The translations under genes were made by a program, and so were the position numbers. A DNA stretch of 64,000 nucleotides from Bolinopsis microptera (taxonomy: Eukaryota; Ctenophora; Tentaculata; Lobata; Bolinopsidae), in contig NC_087076.1 in NCBI RefSeq assembly GCF_026151205.1, positions 4,237,902-4,301,901 on the forward strand, in the 5' to 3' direction. Under the pieces are notes generated by a model. That model was not told the origin of the DNA, made no database searches, and saw only the letters and a list, made by a program, of their open reading frames with translations. Positions 1-14,716 of this stretch are shown piece by piece (the first letter of the stretch is position 1; each line of letters begins with the position of its first letter).

Positions 1-305
1 ACATTTAGTTGATAGTTTGGATATCGGATCAAGCTCGAAAAAATTAGCGTTCAGCATGTTCAAGAAAAACAATATAGGTGTTTTAATATTGAATGGGGCG
101 TGGGCAAAATATTCGAATTTTCAAATTTTGACGACGAATCCTCGAACCAGTAGGTTTGAGTACAGTAGCCATCTGCAAAGCACAGCTTCGGTCAAATATA
201 CAACACGGTGGAGCTATTAATCCAACGTAGGGTACTGACTTTTTGGCCCACCCTGTATTTCTATTATATTACATATAATTATTAATATATTATATTATTA
301 ATTAT
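1..305 (+). repeat. Partial left-end satellite unit (MITE 3' half + AT tract)
   Basis: The window opens inside the MITE part of a unit. Its right terminal inverted repeat ends at about 257, followed by the AT tract that precedes the first Penelope fragment. The rest of this unit lies outside the window, so the array is longer than 33 kb. Confidence 0.9.
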
Positions 306-2295
306 ATGGTGCAGGTTTCTTCTACAGCACTGAAAGGAAATTTGACCATGGATTTCCGATGTAAACAAATCCTTGAAAGAATATGGGCTACTATTGGACG
401 GAATCCCAATGGAAGGAAGTTGGCACGCCTGTGGCTTTTCTTAGATGATCGAGTTTTTTTCGAACTGGCGGAGGGGTACCCATACAAACTGACCTCCATA
501 TCAGGAAACGATTTCAAGGAGCTATCTACAATTTAGTCAGTTCGACATCCAAACCACAATTTATATGGCAATAGTTACAGCCAGTGTATCAGACTCAGGA
601 AATAATCAACTCGCAAGAACCGACTGGGAAACCAGATTGGAGTGATAAGGCCAAGCATTCAAGGCAGCTGCTTTCCCGCAAAAATGGTGAACAACATTAG
701 CAAAAAAGTTCGCAACACAGAAAGAAACCTTGAAACGAAGACCTTCCCCAAGGCAACACACGAAGCCAAGATCCTACCAAAAGGGTTGTCCTCAACCTAC
801 GGAAGTGACCTGACATTGTCACAGACAGTGAAAAAAGTATGTGGGAAACTTAAGAAGACAGAAGTTTTTGTAACCTATGACCTCAAAAACAACAGAGTAA
901 CACACCCTTGAAGAAATGAAGAATGGCAAAAAGTTCTTCCAATTTTCCAAGAAATACAGGAAGCATACCTCAAAAGCCGTTGGTTAAGGTGAAAGAATTA
1001 GCTCCTGGGGAATAATCATGGTCAAACAAGGCCGTGTAGAAAGAAGAACTACTGTGCAACGGAGAGTCTATTGATAGTGCTCAGCTAATCAGCATCAATG
1101 GGAAACGGAAAACCAGCACCAGTACATGCATCACTTACAACATCATTTATTTGACAGAGTAAACTCTGTGTGAGAAACCATAAACGTAGGCAAATCGCAA
1201 CCGAATCCTAGGGTAAGGGTTTGGCGAACACAGAAGAGCATTCCGACAAGTTCATCAGTGGGCAAAAGGTTGAACACGATATGATTCAAACTGCGGGTAG
1301 GACTCCCGACGCGTCCATTATAGAGCATGGGACTGACTCAGAAGGAAAATTTTACCAATAGTTGTTTCCAGGTGATCCTAGAAAAATTCAAGATTTCAAT
1401 AAACAGTACATTAGGATGAATATCATTAATTAAATACGATTGTTTGTCTTACTTAACAGTTATATAATCCTAGCTACTCAACTTGATTATTTTTCATGCC
1501 TAAGTACAGTTTATTGAAACCATTAATCAATATTTCCGCCATCAGACAACGAATAACTGTTACCGTAAAAATTCAAATAAAATAATTACAACATTGGTAA
1601 ATATTTCTTTCATCACAGTACCTTAATAAAGATATGATAAGTTAGTACATTCTCCATAAATCAAAATTAATCGAGAACAAACAGCTGAAGACGAATTTTA
1701 CAACATGTTTTGAAAGCTCCTGCTAAAAACACAAAAAAAACTTTTCCGTCACTTATATATGTTTTAAACAAATCCCCCCGCCAAGACAAACAATTTTATT
1801 TTATTGTATCAATTATAATACAGGTGGCCAAAAGTCAGTAACCCATACTTTTGTCTTTATAGCTCAGCAACTTGATGCCGCAATTTAATTACTTCGTTCT
1901 GGATGAATTAGTGACCACCACTGGTTCGAGAATTTGTCACTCGAAAAGATGTTTGCGTTCATGTTTTTCAAATGGAAGTTCAATTTTCCACATTTATTTG
2001 ATAGTTTGGGATAGCGGGATCAAGCTCTGAAAAAATTAGCGCTCAGGCATGTTCAGAGAAAACAATATAGGTGTTTTAATAATGTAATGGGCGTGTCTAA
2101 AATATTCGAATTTTCAAATTTTGACGACGGAATCCTCAACCAGAATACAGTATGCCACTGCAAAGCAACAAGCTCTCAAAATATACAACACGGTGAGCTA
2201 TTAAGGCCAAGTATGGGTACTTGACTGTTTGGCCCACCCTGTAATATTCTAATTTTATTACAATCATATTATTTATATATTATATTATTAATTAG
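306..2295 (+). repeat. Satellite unit 1
   Basis: Penelope-derived block 306-1392, non-coding block to about 1819, MITE 1820-2243, AT tract to 2295. The coding block is broken by many single-base indels. Confidence 0.9.
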
Positions 2296-4357
2296 ATGGA
2301 GAGCAGGTTTCATCTACAGCACTGAAGAGGAAATTGTGACACAGTGGATTTCCGATGTAAACAATCCTTAAAGAATAAGGGCCTACTCTTTGACGAATCC
2401 CAATGGAAGGAAGTTGGCGACGCCTGTGGCATTTCTAGATATCGAGTTTGTTTCGACCCTGAGGGAAACTATATACCAACTGACCTCCATATGCAAAGGA
2501 AACCGGATTTCAAGGAGCTATCTACATTTTAGCATTGCAAACATCCAAAACCACATTTATAGTGGAATAGTTTACCAGCCAGTGTATCAGACTCAGGAGA
2601 ATAATCTCAACTCGCAAGAACGACTGGAAACCAGATTGAGTGAATTAAGCCAAGCATTCCAAGGCAGCTGCTTATCCCTCAAAATGGTGGAACTGACATT
2701 AGCAAAAAAAGTCTCAACACAGAAAGAAAACCTTGAACGAAGACCATCCCACAGGACAACACTCGAAGCAGAGATCCTAACCAATAGAGGGTTTTGTCTC
2801 AACCTACGGAAGTGACCTGACATTGTCACCACAGTGAAAAAGTATGAGGAGAACTTAAAGAAGATCCAGAAGTTTTTGTAACCTGAGTGAACTCAAAACA
2901 ACAGAGTAAACACCCTTGAAAGAAAAGAAGAATGGCACAAAATTTCTTTCCAATTTGTCAAGAAAACAGGAAGCAACCTGGCAAAGCCGGTTGGGTTAAG
3001 GTGCAAGAAATAGCTCTTGGGAAATAAGCATGGGTCAAACAAGGCCGTGTAGAAGAAGAACTGTGCAACGTGTGAGTCTATTGATATGCTGACACAAAAT
3101 CAGCATCAAGGGGAAACGGGGTAAAACCCAGCACCGGTAACATGCAATCACGTACCACATCAGTATAATTTGATTCAGACTGTAAACTGTTGTGAGAAAC
3201 CATAACGTAGGCAAATCCACCAAATGCTACGGTAAGGTTTGCGAACACAAGAAAGCATCTAACAAGATCATCATTGGGCACAAGTTGACAACTGGCTTGA
3301 TGATTCAAACTGCGTAGAACTCCACCTCCATATAAGAGCATGGACTGTACTCAGGGAAGGAAAATTTTAACAATATGTTTCAGGTTTTTGGGGTGTAACC
3401 TAGATAATTCGAAGATTTCAATAAACTGGTACTTAGATGAATATCAGTAATTAAATTCCGAATTGTTGTCTACTTAACATTATATAATCCCTACTTTACT
3501 CAACGCTGATTATTTTTCATCTAAGGACAGTTTATTGAAATCAAGAATCATATTTCCGCAATCAGTCAACGAATACTGTTATCCCGTAAAATTCAAATAA
3601 AAGTTTTTACAACATTGTAGTATATTTTCTTTCATCATCATACCTCTAATAAAGATTTGAAAAGTTAGTAAAGAGTTCTCCAATAAATCCAAATTATTCG
3701 AGAACAAACAGCTGAAGACGAGTTACACATGATTTTGATGAGCTCCTGCTTAAAACAAAACTTTTCCGTGTAATCTCTTACACACTATGGTTTTTAAACA
3801 AATCCGTCCCGCCGCCAAGAACAAACATTTTATTTTATTGTACATTAATAATACAGGGTGGAGAGGCCAAAAGTGCAGTACCCATACGTTTGGTCATTTT
3901 AGCTCCGTCACAGCTGAGTGCGCCGAATTTAAATACTTCGTTCGGTAATGACTTAGTACCAACCACTGGTTCGAGGAATTTGTCAACTCGAAAAATGTTT
4001 GGCGTTCATTTATTCACATATGGAAGTTCATTTTCTCACATTTATTTGATAGTTTGGATAGTCGAATCAGCTACTGAAAAAAATAGGCGGTTCCAGCATG
4101 TTCAGAAAGAAAACAATATTGGTGTTTTAATAATTGAATGGGCTTGGTCTATAAAATATTCGAATTTATATCAAAATTTTGACGACGAATCCTCGAACCA
4201 GTAAGTACAGGTATGGCCATCTGCCAAAGCAACAGCTCTCAAATAATACAACAACTGTGGAGCTATTTAAGGCCAACGTATGGTACTGGACTTTTGGCCA
4301 CCCTGTATATTCCTATTATATTACAATATATTTATTAATATATATATTATTAATTAT
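2296..4357 (+). repeat. Satellite unit 2
   Basis: Penelope-derived block 2296-3414, non-coding block, MITE about 3853-4307, AT tract. This unit gives the longest chance open frame of the array (2390-2815), which crosses frames of the parent protein and is not a gene. Confidence 0.9.
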
Positions 4358-6417
4358 ATTGGTGCGGTTTCTTCTACAAGCACTGATAGGGAATCTTTCT
4401 GACCAGTGATTCCGATGTAAACAAAGCTTGAAGAATAGGGCTAATCATTGACCGAATCCAAATGGAGGTATTGCACGCCATTGGCTTTTTCTAGATATCC
4501 GAGTTCTTGGTTTCGAACCCCTGAGGAAACTTTACTAACTGACCTCCACGATCAAGGAAACCGCGATTCAAAGGAGCTATCTACATTTTAGCATGCACAT
4601 CCTAACCACATTTAAGTTGGGAATAGATTACAGCCATGTATCAGACTCAGAGAATAATACAACTCGGCAGAACGACTGAAACCAATTGCGTGAATTAAGC
4701 CAAGCATTCAAGGCAGCTGCTTATCCCTCAAAAATGGTGATCAACATTAGCAAAAAAGTTCTCAACTCAGAAGACAACCTTGAACGAAGACCTCCCCAAG
4801 TGACAACACTGCGATGCCAGAGATCCTACCAATAATGGTTGACTCAACCTACGGAAGTGACTCTGACATTGTCACCACAGTGAAAAAGTATGAGGAGAAC
4901 TTAAAAAGAAGACCCGAAGTTTTTTGTAACCTGAGTGACTCAAAACAACAGAGTAACACCCTTGAAGACAAAGAAGAATAGGCAAAAAATGTTTTCTTCC
5001 AATTTGTCAAGAAAACAGGAAGCAACCTCAAAAAGCAGGTTTGTAAGGTGAAAGAAATGAGCTGCTGGGGAAAAAGCATGGTGCAATACAATGCCGGGTG
5101 AAGAAAGAACAAACTGTGCAACGTGTGAGTCTATTGATAGTGCTAGCACAAATCAGTCAGCAATGGGAAACGGGTAAAACCATCAGCCAGGTACAAGCGA
5201 ATCAGCTTACAACGATCATATATTTGATCAGGATGTATACTGTGTGAGAAACCATACGTAGGCAAATCCAACCAGAATTGCTACGGTAAGGTTTGGCGAA
5301 CACCGAAAGCAGGTCTACAAGATCATCAGTGGGCAAAGTTGACACGGATGATGATTTCAAACTGCGTAGTGACTCCACCTCCATATAGAGCATGGACTGA
5401 CTCAGAATGGAAAATTTTAACAATATGTGTTTCAGTGTGTATCCTAGAAAATTCAAGATTTCAATAACCTGTACTTTAGATGAAATACCATTAATAAATA
5501 CGAATTGGTTGTCTTACTTAACATATATAATCCTACTTTGTACTACTCAACTTCTGATTATTTTTCATCTAAGTACAGTTTATTGAAATCAAGAATCAAT
5601 AGTTCCTGCAACAGACAACTCTAGTAATCTGTGTACCCTTAACCGTAAAATTCAAATAAAATATTTACACTTGGGTTAAATATTTTCACTTTCATCATCA
5701 TAACCTAATTAAGATAGAAAGTTAGTAAAAAAAAAAGTTCCCAATAAAATCAAAATTAATCGAGAACAAACAGCTGAGACGATTTACACATGTAATTTTG
5801 AAAGCTCCAGCTAAAACAGAAGCTTTTCGTATCTCTATATATGTTTTAAACAAATCCCCCCACGCCAAAACAAACAATTTATTTTATGTATCATTATAAT
5901 ACGATGGGGGCACAAAAGTCATGTACCCATACGGTTGGTCTTTTATAGCTCATCACTGAGTGCCCAATTTAAATACATTCGTTTCTGGTATGACTTTGTA
6001 CCACCACTGGTTCGAGAATTGTGTTCAACCTCGAAACAAAAAACAAAAAAATCGTTGTGCGTTCTTTTCTTCAAATGGATAGTTCGATTTTCACATTTAT
6101 TTGATAGTTTGATGATCGGATCAGCTCTTGAATAAATTAAGGCGGTTCAGCATGTTCAGGACAACAATAACTCTAAGGTGTTATAAATATGAATGGGCGT
6201 TGTCCCTAAACATATTCCGAATTTCAAAATACTTTTGACGAGCGAAGATTACCTTCGACCAGTAAGTACAGATGCAATCCTGCAAAGCAACAGCTCTCAA
6301 ATATACAACACGGTGAAGTCTCTTAAGGCCAACGTATGGTAGCTGGACTTTTGGCGCCACCCTGTAGTTTCTATTATATTATACAATATATTTATTAATA
6401 TATTTATATATTAATAT
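4358..6417 (+). repeat. Satellite unit 3
   Basis: Penelope-derived block 4358-5457, MITE about 5901-6366. Same junctions as the other units. Confidence 0.9.
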
Positions 6418-8476
6418 ATGGTGCAGTTTCTCTTCTACGGCATCGAAAGGGAAATTTGACCCACCAGTGGATTTCCGATGTAAACAAATCCTTGAAAGAA
6501 TATGGGCTACTCATTGACCGAATCCCAATGGAATGAAGTTTGTGCAGCCTGTGGCGTTTTTCATAGATATCGAGTTTTGTTTTCGACCCTGAGTGAAACT
6601 TACAAACTGAATCCCTCCATATCAAGGAAACCGAGTCAAGGAGCTATCTACATTTCTATAGAGTGCACATCCAAACCCTCATTTATGTGCGGAATTAGTG
6701 TTCAGCCAGTGTATCAGACTCAAGGAGAAATAATCAACTCGCAAGATAAAAACGGACTGGAAACCAGATTGAGTGAATTAAGCCAAGCATTTCAGAGGCA
6801 GCTGCTTATCCCTCAAAAATGTGAACAACATTAGCAAAAAAGAGTTCTCAACTCAGAAAGAAAACCTTGAACGAAGACCTCCCAAGGACATCACGACTGA
6901 AGCCCAGCAGATCCTACCATAAGGGGTTGTCTCAACCTACGGAGTGACTCTTGTCATTGTCATCCACAGTGAAGAAAGTAATGAGGAGAACCTTAAAGAA
7001 GACCAGAAAGTTTTTGTAACCAGAGGACTCAAAACAACAGAGGAACACCCTTGAAGATAAGATAAGAATGAGCATAAAGTTCTTCCCAATTTGTCAGAAA
7101 ACAAGGAAGCAACCTCAAAAGCCGGTTGTTAAGGTAAAGAAATGCTCTGGGGAATAAGCATGGCGTCAAACACGCAGGCCGTGTAGAAAGAAGAACTGTG
7201 CAACGTTTGAGGTCTATTGATAGTGCTACACAAATCAGCATCAATGGGAACGGGTAAAACCAGCACAGTACATGCATCACGCTCAACATCATTAAATTGA
7301 ACAGAGTGTAAACTGTTGAGAAACCAGTAACGTAGGCAAATCCTGGAACAGAATGCTACGGGTAAGGTTTGGCGAACACAGAAGAGCATTCTACAAAGAT
7401 CATGCAGTGGGCAAAAGGTTGACACGGATGATGTTTCAAACTGCGTAGGACTCCACCTCCATATAGACAATGGACGACAGCAGAAGAAAAATTTTAACAA
7501 TGAGTGTTTTCAGTGTTGTATCCTAGAAAATTCAAGATTTCAATAAACGTACTTAGATGAATATCATTAATTAAACTACGAATTGTTTGTCTTACTTATC
7601 ATTATATAAATCCACTTACGCAACCTTGATTATTTTTCATCTAAGTACAGTTATTGAAATCAAGAAGCATTAATTCCTGCAATCATACAACGAATAACTG
7701 GTAACCGTAAAATTCAAATAAAATATTTAACAACATTTGGTAGATTATCTTTCTTTCATCATCATACCCTAATAAAGCATATGATAAGATAGTAAAGTTT
7801 CTCCAATAAATACAAAATTATTTCGAGAACAAACAAGCTGAAGACATATAACAAACATGTACTTTTGAAAGCTCCGCTAAAAAACAAACTTTTCGTATCT
7901 CTTATATATGTGTTTTAAACAAATCCCCCGCCAAGAACAAACAATTTATTTTATGTATCATTAGTAAACAGGGTGGCCAAAAGATCAGTACCCATACGTT
8001 GTTCTTTATAAGCTCAGTCCTGGAGTGCCCAAATATAAATACTTCTTTCTGGGCTATGACTTGGGAGTACCACCACTGGTTTCGAGGAATTTGTGTCCGA
8101 ACTCGAAACAATTGTTTGCGCGTTCATTTTTTGTTCCAAACATGGAAGTTCATTTTCAACATTTATTTGATAGTTTGATTGTCGGATCAAGCCTCGGAAA
8201 AAATAGGCGTCAGCATGTTCCAGAGAAAACAATATAGGGTGTTTTTAAATATTGAATGGGCGTGGTCTAAAATATTCGAATTTTTCAAATCTCTGACGAC
8301 CGAGTGAATCCTCCGAACCAGTAAGTACAGTAATTGCCATCTTCAAAGCAACAGCTCTCAATTATACAACACGGTTGGAGCTATTAAGCCAACGTAGGGT
8401 ACTGACTTTTGGCCCACCCTGTATATTCTATGATATTAACAATATATTTATTAATATATTAATCATTATTAATTAT
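6418..8476 (+). repeat. Satellite unit 4
   Basis: Penelope-derived block 6418-7536, MITE about 7968-8423. Confidence 0.9.
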
Positions 8477-10576
8477 ATGGTGCAAGGTTTTCATGTCTAC
8501 AGCCCTGAAAGGAAAATTTTTGACGCAGTTGGATTTCCGATGTAAACAAATCCTTGGAAAGAATATGGGCTACTCATTGACGAAATCCCAATTGGAATGC
8601 AGTTTGAAACACGCCTGGGCGTTTCTAGAATATCGAAGTTTTGTTTTCCGACCCTGAGGGAAACTTACAACTGACCTCCATATCAAGGAAACCGATTCAA
8701 GGAGCTTATCTACTTTTTGCAGTGCAGCATCCAACACCACATTTATAGTGGAATAAGTTTACAGCAGTGTATCAGACTCGAGGAGAATAATCAACATCCG
8801 CCGAGAACGACTGGGAAACCAGATGACGTGAAGTATAGGCCAAGCATTCAAGTCAGGCTGCTTATCCCTCAAAAATGGTGAACAACTTAAGCAAAAAAAA
8901 GTTCTCTATCTCAGAAACGAAACCTTGCACTAAGACCTCCCAAGGACAACACACTGACAGCCATAGATCCTACCAATAAGGTTTCGTCTCAACCTACGGA
9001 AGTGACGGTCTGTCATTGTCACGCTATAGTGAAATAGTATAGGCGAGAACGTAAAGAATAAGCCAAAGTTTTTGTAACCTGATGATCTCAAAACAACAAG
9101 TAAAGACCCGTTGAAGAAAAGAAGAATGCAAAAAAGGTTCTTCCAATTCTGTCAACGAAACAGGAAGCAACCTCTAAAGCCGGTTGGTTAAGGGATAGAA
9201 ATAGCTCTGTGGGAATAATCATGGGTACAAACAAGGCCGTGGAGAAAGAAAACTGTGCAACGTGGGTAGTCTATTGATAGTGCTACCTCAATTCAAGCAT
9301 CAATGTGGAAATCGGGTATAACCGAGCACCAGGTACATGAGCACACTTACAACATACATATATGTGATCAAGTTAAACTGTGTGAGAATACCATACTAGG
9401 CAAATCCCACCAGAATGCTACGGGTAAGGTTTTCTGGCGGACACAGAAGAGCATTCTACAAGAGCATCAGTGGGGCAAAAGGTTTACAACGGATGATTGA
9501 TTCAAACTGGCGTTAGGACTTCCACCTCCATAATAGAGCATGGAACTGACTCAGAAGGCAAAATTTTTACAATAGTGTTCAGTTGTATCCTAAAATTCAA
9601 GATTTCAATATACTGTACTTAGATGAATACATTAATTAATACGAATTGTTGTCTTACTCTTAAACATTATATAATCCTACTTGTACGTCAACATGATTAT
9701 TTTTCATCTTAAGTACAGTTTTTATGAAATCAAGAATCAATATTTCCTTTACACTGCAATCTACAACGAATAACTGTTACCGTAAATATTCAAATAAAAT
9801 ATTTACAACATTGGTAGAATATTTTTTCTTTCATATCATCAGTACCTAATAAATATATGATAAGTAGTAAAGTTCTTCCAATAAATCAAGAATTAATCGG
9901 GAAACAACACCGGCTGTGAAGACGATTTACACATGTATTTTGAAAGCTCCTGCTAAAACAAACCTTTTCGTATCACTTATAGTATGTATTCTAAACAAAT
10001 CCCCAGCCAAGTAACAAACTATTTTAAATTATTGTATCATTATAATACAGGGGTTGGCCAAAAAGCATACCCATAGCGTTGGTCTTTATAGCTCAGTCAC
10101 TGAGTGCCCGCAATTTTAATACTTCGTTGTCTGGTATGACCTTAGTCTAACCGCACCGGTCTGTAAGTCGTTGACCACTGGTTCAGGAATTTGTCAACTA
10201 AACCGAGCAAAAATGTTTCGTTCATTTTTTTCAAATGGAAGAGTTCATTTCACCATTAATTTGATAGTTGTGGTGTAGTCGGATCTAAGCTCTGAAAGAA
10301 TTAGGCTTCAGCATGTTCAGGAGAAAACAATATAGGTTTTTGTAATATTGAATGGGCGTGGTCTAAAAGTATTCGAATTTTTCAAGATTTTTGACGACGG
10401 GAATCCTCGAACCAGTTAAGTACAGTAATGCCATCTGCCAAAGTCAACGCCTCTCTAATATACAACACGGTGGAGCTATAAGGCCACAACGTATGGGTTA
10501 CTGACTTGTGGGCCCACCTGTATATTCTATTATATGACAATATAGTTTAATTAATTTATTATAGGATTACTTATAT
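8477..10576 (+). repeat. Satellite unit 5
   Basis: Penelope-derived block 8477-9601, MITE about 10047-10522. The MITE has a roughly 20-bp non-repeat insertion near 10150, one of several local noise bursts in the array. Confidence 0.9.
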
Positions 10577-12634
10577 TTTGCAGGGTTTCTCTTCTACAAC
10601 ACTGAAAAGGAAATTTGAGACCAGTGGATTTCCGATGTAAACAAACTCCTTGAAAGAATATTCGTGTCTACTCATTGAGATGAATCCCAAATGAAGGTAG
10701 TTGGCACGCCTTTGGCTTTTCTCTAATATCGAGTTTTGGGTTTCGACCCTGAGGGAATCTTCCAAACTGACCTCCATATCCAAGGCAACCGATTCAAGGA
10801 GCTATTCTACAATTTTTAGCGCAGTGCACATCCAAACCGGACATTTATAGTGTGAATAGTTTACAGCCAGTGTATCAGACTCGGAGAATAATTCAACTCG
10901 CAAGAACGGACTGGAAACCAATTGAGTGAATTAATCCAAGCATTCAAGGCAGCTGCTTATCCCTCAAAAAAGGTGAACAGACATTATCAAAAAAGTTCTC
11001 AACACAGAATGAACCTGAACGAAGACCTCCCAAGGACAACACACTGAAGCAGAGATCCTACCAATAAGCGGTATGTCTCAACCTACGGAAGTGACTCTGA
11101 CATTGATCACCACAGTGAAAAATTTTGAGGAGAACTTAAAGAAGAACCAGAGTTTTTGTAACCGGAGTTACCTCACAAACAACAGAGGTAACAACCCTTG
11201 AAAAAAGAAGAATGGCAAAAAGTTCTTCCAATTTGTCAAGACAAACAGAGAAGCATCCTCAAACCGGTGGTTAAGTAAAGAAAATAGCTCTGGGGAATAA
11301 GCATGGTCAAACAGGCCGTGTAGAAGAAGAACTGTGCAACGTGTGAGTGCTATTGATAGTGATACTCAAATCAGCATCAATGGACACGGGTAAAACCACA
11401 CCAGGACCATGCATCGACTACAACATTCATATATTTGATCAGAATGTAAACTGTGTGAGAAACCATACTTTAGGCAAAATCCACCAGAATTGCCTACGGT
11501 AGGTTTGCGAACACAGACAGAGCTTTATCTACAAATCAATCAGTGGCTGCAAAAGGTGTGTACGACACGGATGATGATTCAATCTGCGTAGGACTTCCAC
11601 CTCCATATAGAGGCATGACTGACTCAGAAGGAAAATTTTATAACAATGTGGTTCAGTGTGTATCCTAGAAAATTCAAGATTTCAATAAACTGTACTTAGA
11701 TGAATATCATTAATTTATTACGACATTGTTGTCTTACTTAACATTATATACATCCTACTTACTCGCACTTGATATATTTTTCATCTAAGCGACAGTTTTA
11801 TTGAAATCAAGAATCAATAATTGTCCTGGGCAATCAGACAACGAATTAACTGTTACCGCGTAATATTCAAATAAAATATTTACAACATTGGTAGAATAGG
11901 TTCTTTCATCATCAGTACCTAATACAAAGGAGTATCTGATAGTTAGTAAAGTTCTCCAATAAATCAAATTAATCGAGAACAAACAGCTGAAGGACGATTT
12001 ACAACAACATGTATTTTGAAGTCTCCTGCTAAAACAAAACTTTTCGTTATCTCTTATATACTCGTTTCTTAAACAATCCCCCGCCTAGAACAGAACATTT
12101 TATTCGTTATTGTATCATTTAATACAAGGGGTGGGCCCAAAGTCATAGTACCCATACGTGGTCTTTATAGCTCAGTCACTGAGTGCCCAATATTAGAATG
12201 AGCTTCGTGTTCTGGTATGACTTAGTACCACCACTAGGTGTCGGGAATTGTCAACTCGAAAAAGTTTGCGTTCATTTTTTCAAAATGGAAGTTCATTTTC
12301 CCACATTTTACTTGATAGTTTGGCGATAGTCGTATCAAGCTCTGAAAAAAAATTAGGCGTTCAGCATGTTCAGAGAAAGACGATATATGTGATTTTAATA
12401 TTGAATGGGCGTGGTCTAAAAGTATTCGTATTACAAGATTTTGACGACGAATCCCGTGAATCACCAGTTTAGTACAGTATTCCATCTGCAAAGCAACGAG
12501 GCTCTCAATCATACGAACTACCGGTGGAGCCTATTATGACGCCAACGTGTTGGTACGACTGTTTGGTGCCCCGACCCTGTATATTCTATTATAATACATT
12601 TATTTATTAATATATTCTAATTATTGAATTAGAT
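10577..12634 (+). repeat. Satellite unit 6
   Basis: Penelope-derived block 10577-11678, MITE about 12124-12581. Confidence 0.9.
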
Positions 12635-14716
12635 ATGGTGCAGGTTTCTTCTACAACACTGAAAGGGAGAAATTTGACCAAGAGTGTGATTTCCGATGTA
12701 AACATATCCTTCTGAAAGAATATGGGCTAGGACTCATTGACGAATCCCGAATGGCGAAGGAAGTATGGCACGCCTGTGCTTTTTCTAGATCTCGAGATTT
12801 TGTTCGACCCCGAGGAAACTACAACTACCTCCATACAAGGAAACCGATTCAAGCTTAGGCTAATCTACATTTTAGCAGTGCACATCTCACTGACTTCCTT
12901 ATTTATTAGTGAATAGTTTACAGCCAGTGTATCAGACTCAGGAGAATAATCAACTCGCAAGAACGACTGGAGAAACCATATTGGAGTGAAAGTTAAGCCA
13001 AGCATTTCAGGCAGCTGCGTATCACTCAAAAAGGTGAACAACATTACAAAAAAGTTCCAACTCAGAAAGAAACCTTGGGACGAAGACCCGGATCCCGAAG
13101 GACCAACACAAGCGAAGCCAGAGATCCCACATCAAGAAGGTTGTCTCAACCTACGGAAGTGACTCTGACATTGTCACCACAGGTGAAAAAGTAGGAGGAT
13201 AACTTAAAGAAAACCAGAAAGTTTTTTGTAGACAAGTCTGAGTGACTCAAAACAACAGAGGAACACACTTGAAAGAAAAGAAGAATGCAAAAAGGTTCTT
13301 CCAATTGTCAAAAAACAGGAAAGCAACCTCAAGAGCCGTTGGTTAAGGTGAAAAAATAGCTCTGGGGAAATAAGCATGGTGTCAAAACAAGGCCGTGAGT
13401 AGAAAGAAGAACTGTGCAACCGTGGGTGAGTCTATTGATATGGCTACTCAAATCAGCATCAAGGGATACGGTAAAAAACCAGCACCAAGTACATGCATCA
13501 CTTACAACATCATAATAATTTGATCAATGTAAAACATGTGGTGAGTGAAAACCATAACTAGGCAAATCCACCAAGAATAGGCTACGAGGGTAAGGTTTGG
13601 CGAACACAGAAGAGCATTCTACAAGATCATACAGGGGGCAAAAGGTTGACACGGTTTATGATTCAAACTGCGTAGGAACTCCACCTCCATATAGAGCATG
13701 GGACTGTCTCAGAAGGAAATTTTAACAATAGTGTGTTCCAGTGGTGTAGATCCTTGAAAATGTCAAGATTTCAATAAACTGTAACTTAGATGAATATCAT
13801 TAATTAAGATGACGAATTTTTTGTCTTAAACTTACATTACATAATCCCTAGCTTTCTCCAACTTGTTTCTTTTCATCTAAGTACAGTTTATTATTGATAA
13901 TCAAAGCAATCTCATTTCCTGCAATCTGAGACCACGAAAGGTAACTGTTACCCGTAAAATGACAACATAAAAATTTACAACATTGGTCTATAATCGTTTT
14001 CTTTCATAACAGTACCTGTTAATAAAGATATGATAGTTAGGTAAAGGTCTCCAATAATTCAAAATTAATCGAGAGAACAAACAGCTTGAAGACTGATTTA
14101 CACATGAATGTTGAAAGCTCCTGCCTAAAAAACAAACTTTTCGTATCTCTTATATATGTTTGAAACAAATCCCCGCCAAGAACAAACCAATTTATTTTAT
14201 TGTACATTATAATACAGGGGTGGGCCAAAAGTCAGTACCCAAAGCGTTGGTCTTTATAGCTCAGGTCACTGAGTGCCAATATTTAAATACTTCGTTCCTG
14301 GTATACCTTAGGACCACCACTGGTTCGAGGAAGTTTGTCAACTCGAAAAATGTTGCGTCATCTTTTTTCAAATTGGAAGTTCCATGTTTCACAATTTGTA
14401 TTTGATAGTTTGATAGTCGGACCACCAAGCTCTGGAAAAAATTAGGGCGTTCCAGCATGTTCAAGAAAACAATATAGGAGTTTTAAATATTGAAAGGGGC
14501 GCTGGTCAAAAATATTCGAATTTTTCAAATTTTGGACGACGGAATCCTACGAACAGTAAAGTACAGTATGATGCCATCAGCAAAGCAACAGCTCCAAATA
14601 GACAAACACGGTGGAGCTATTAAAAGGCCTCCGTTGGTACTCTTGACTTTTTGGCCCACCCTGTAATTCTATTATATACAAGATGAATGTTATGTATATA
14701 TTATATTATTAATTAT
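12635..14716 (+). repeat. Satellite unit 7
   Basis: Penelope-derived block 12635-13767, MITE about 14214-14665. Confidence 0.9.
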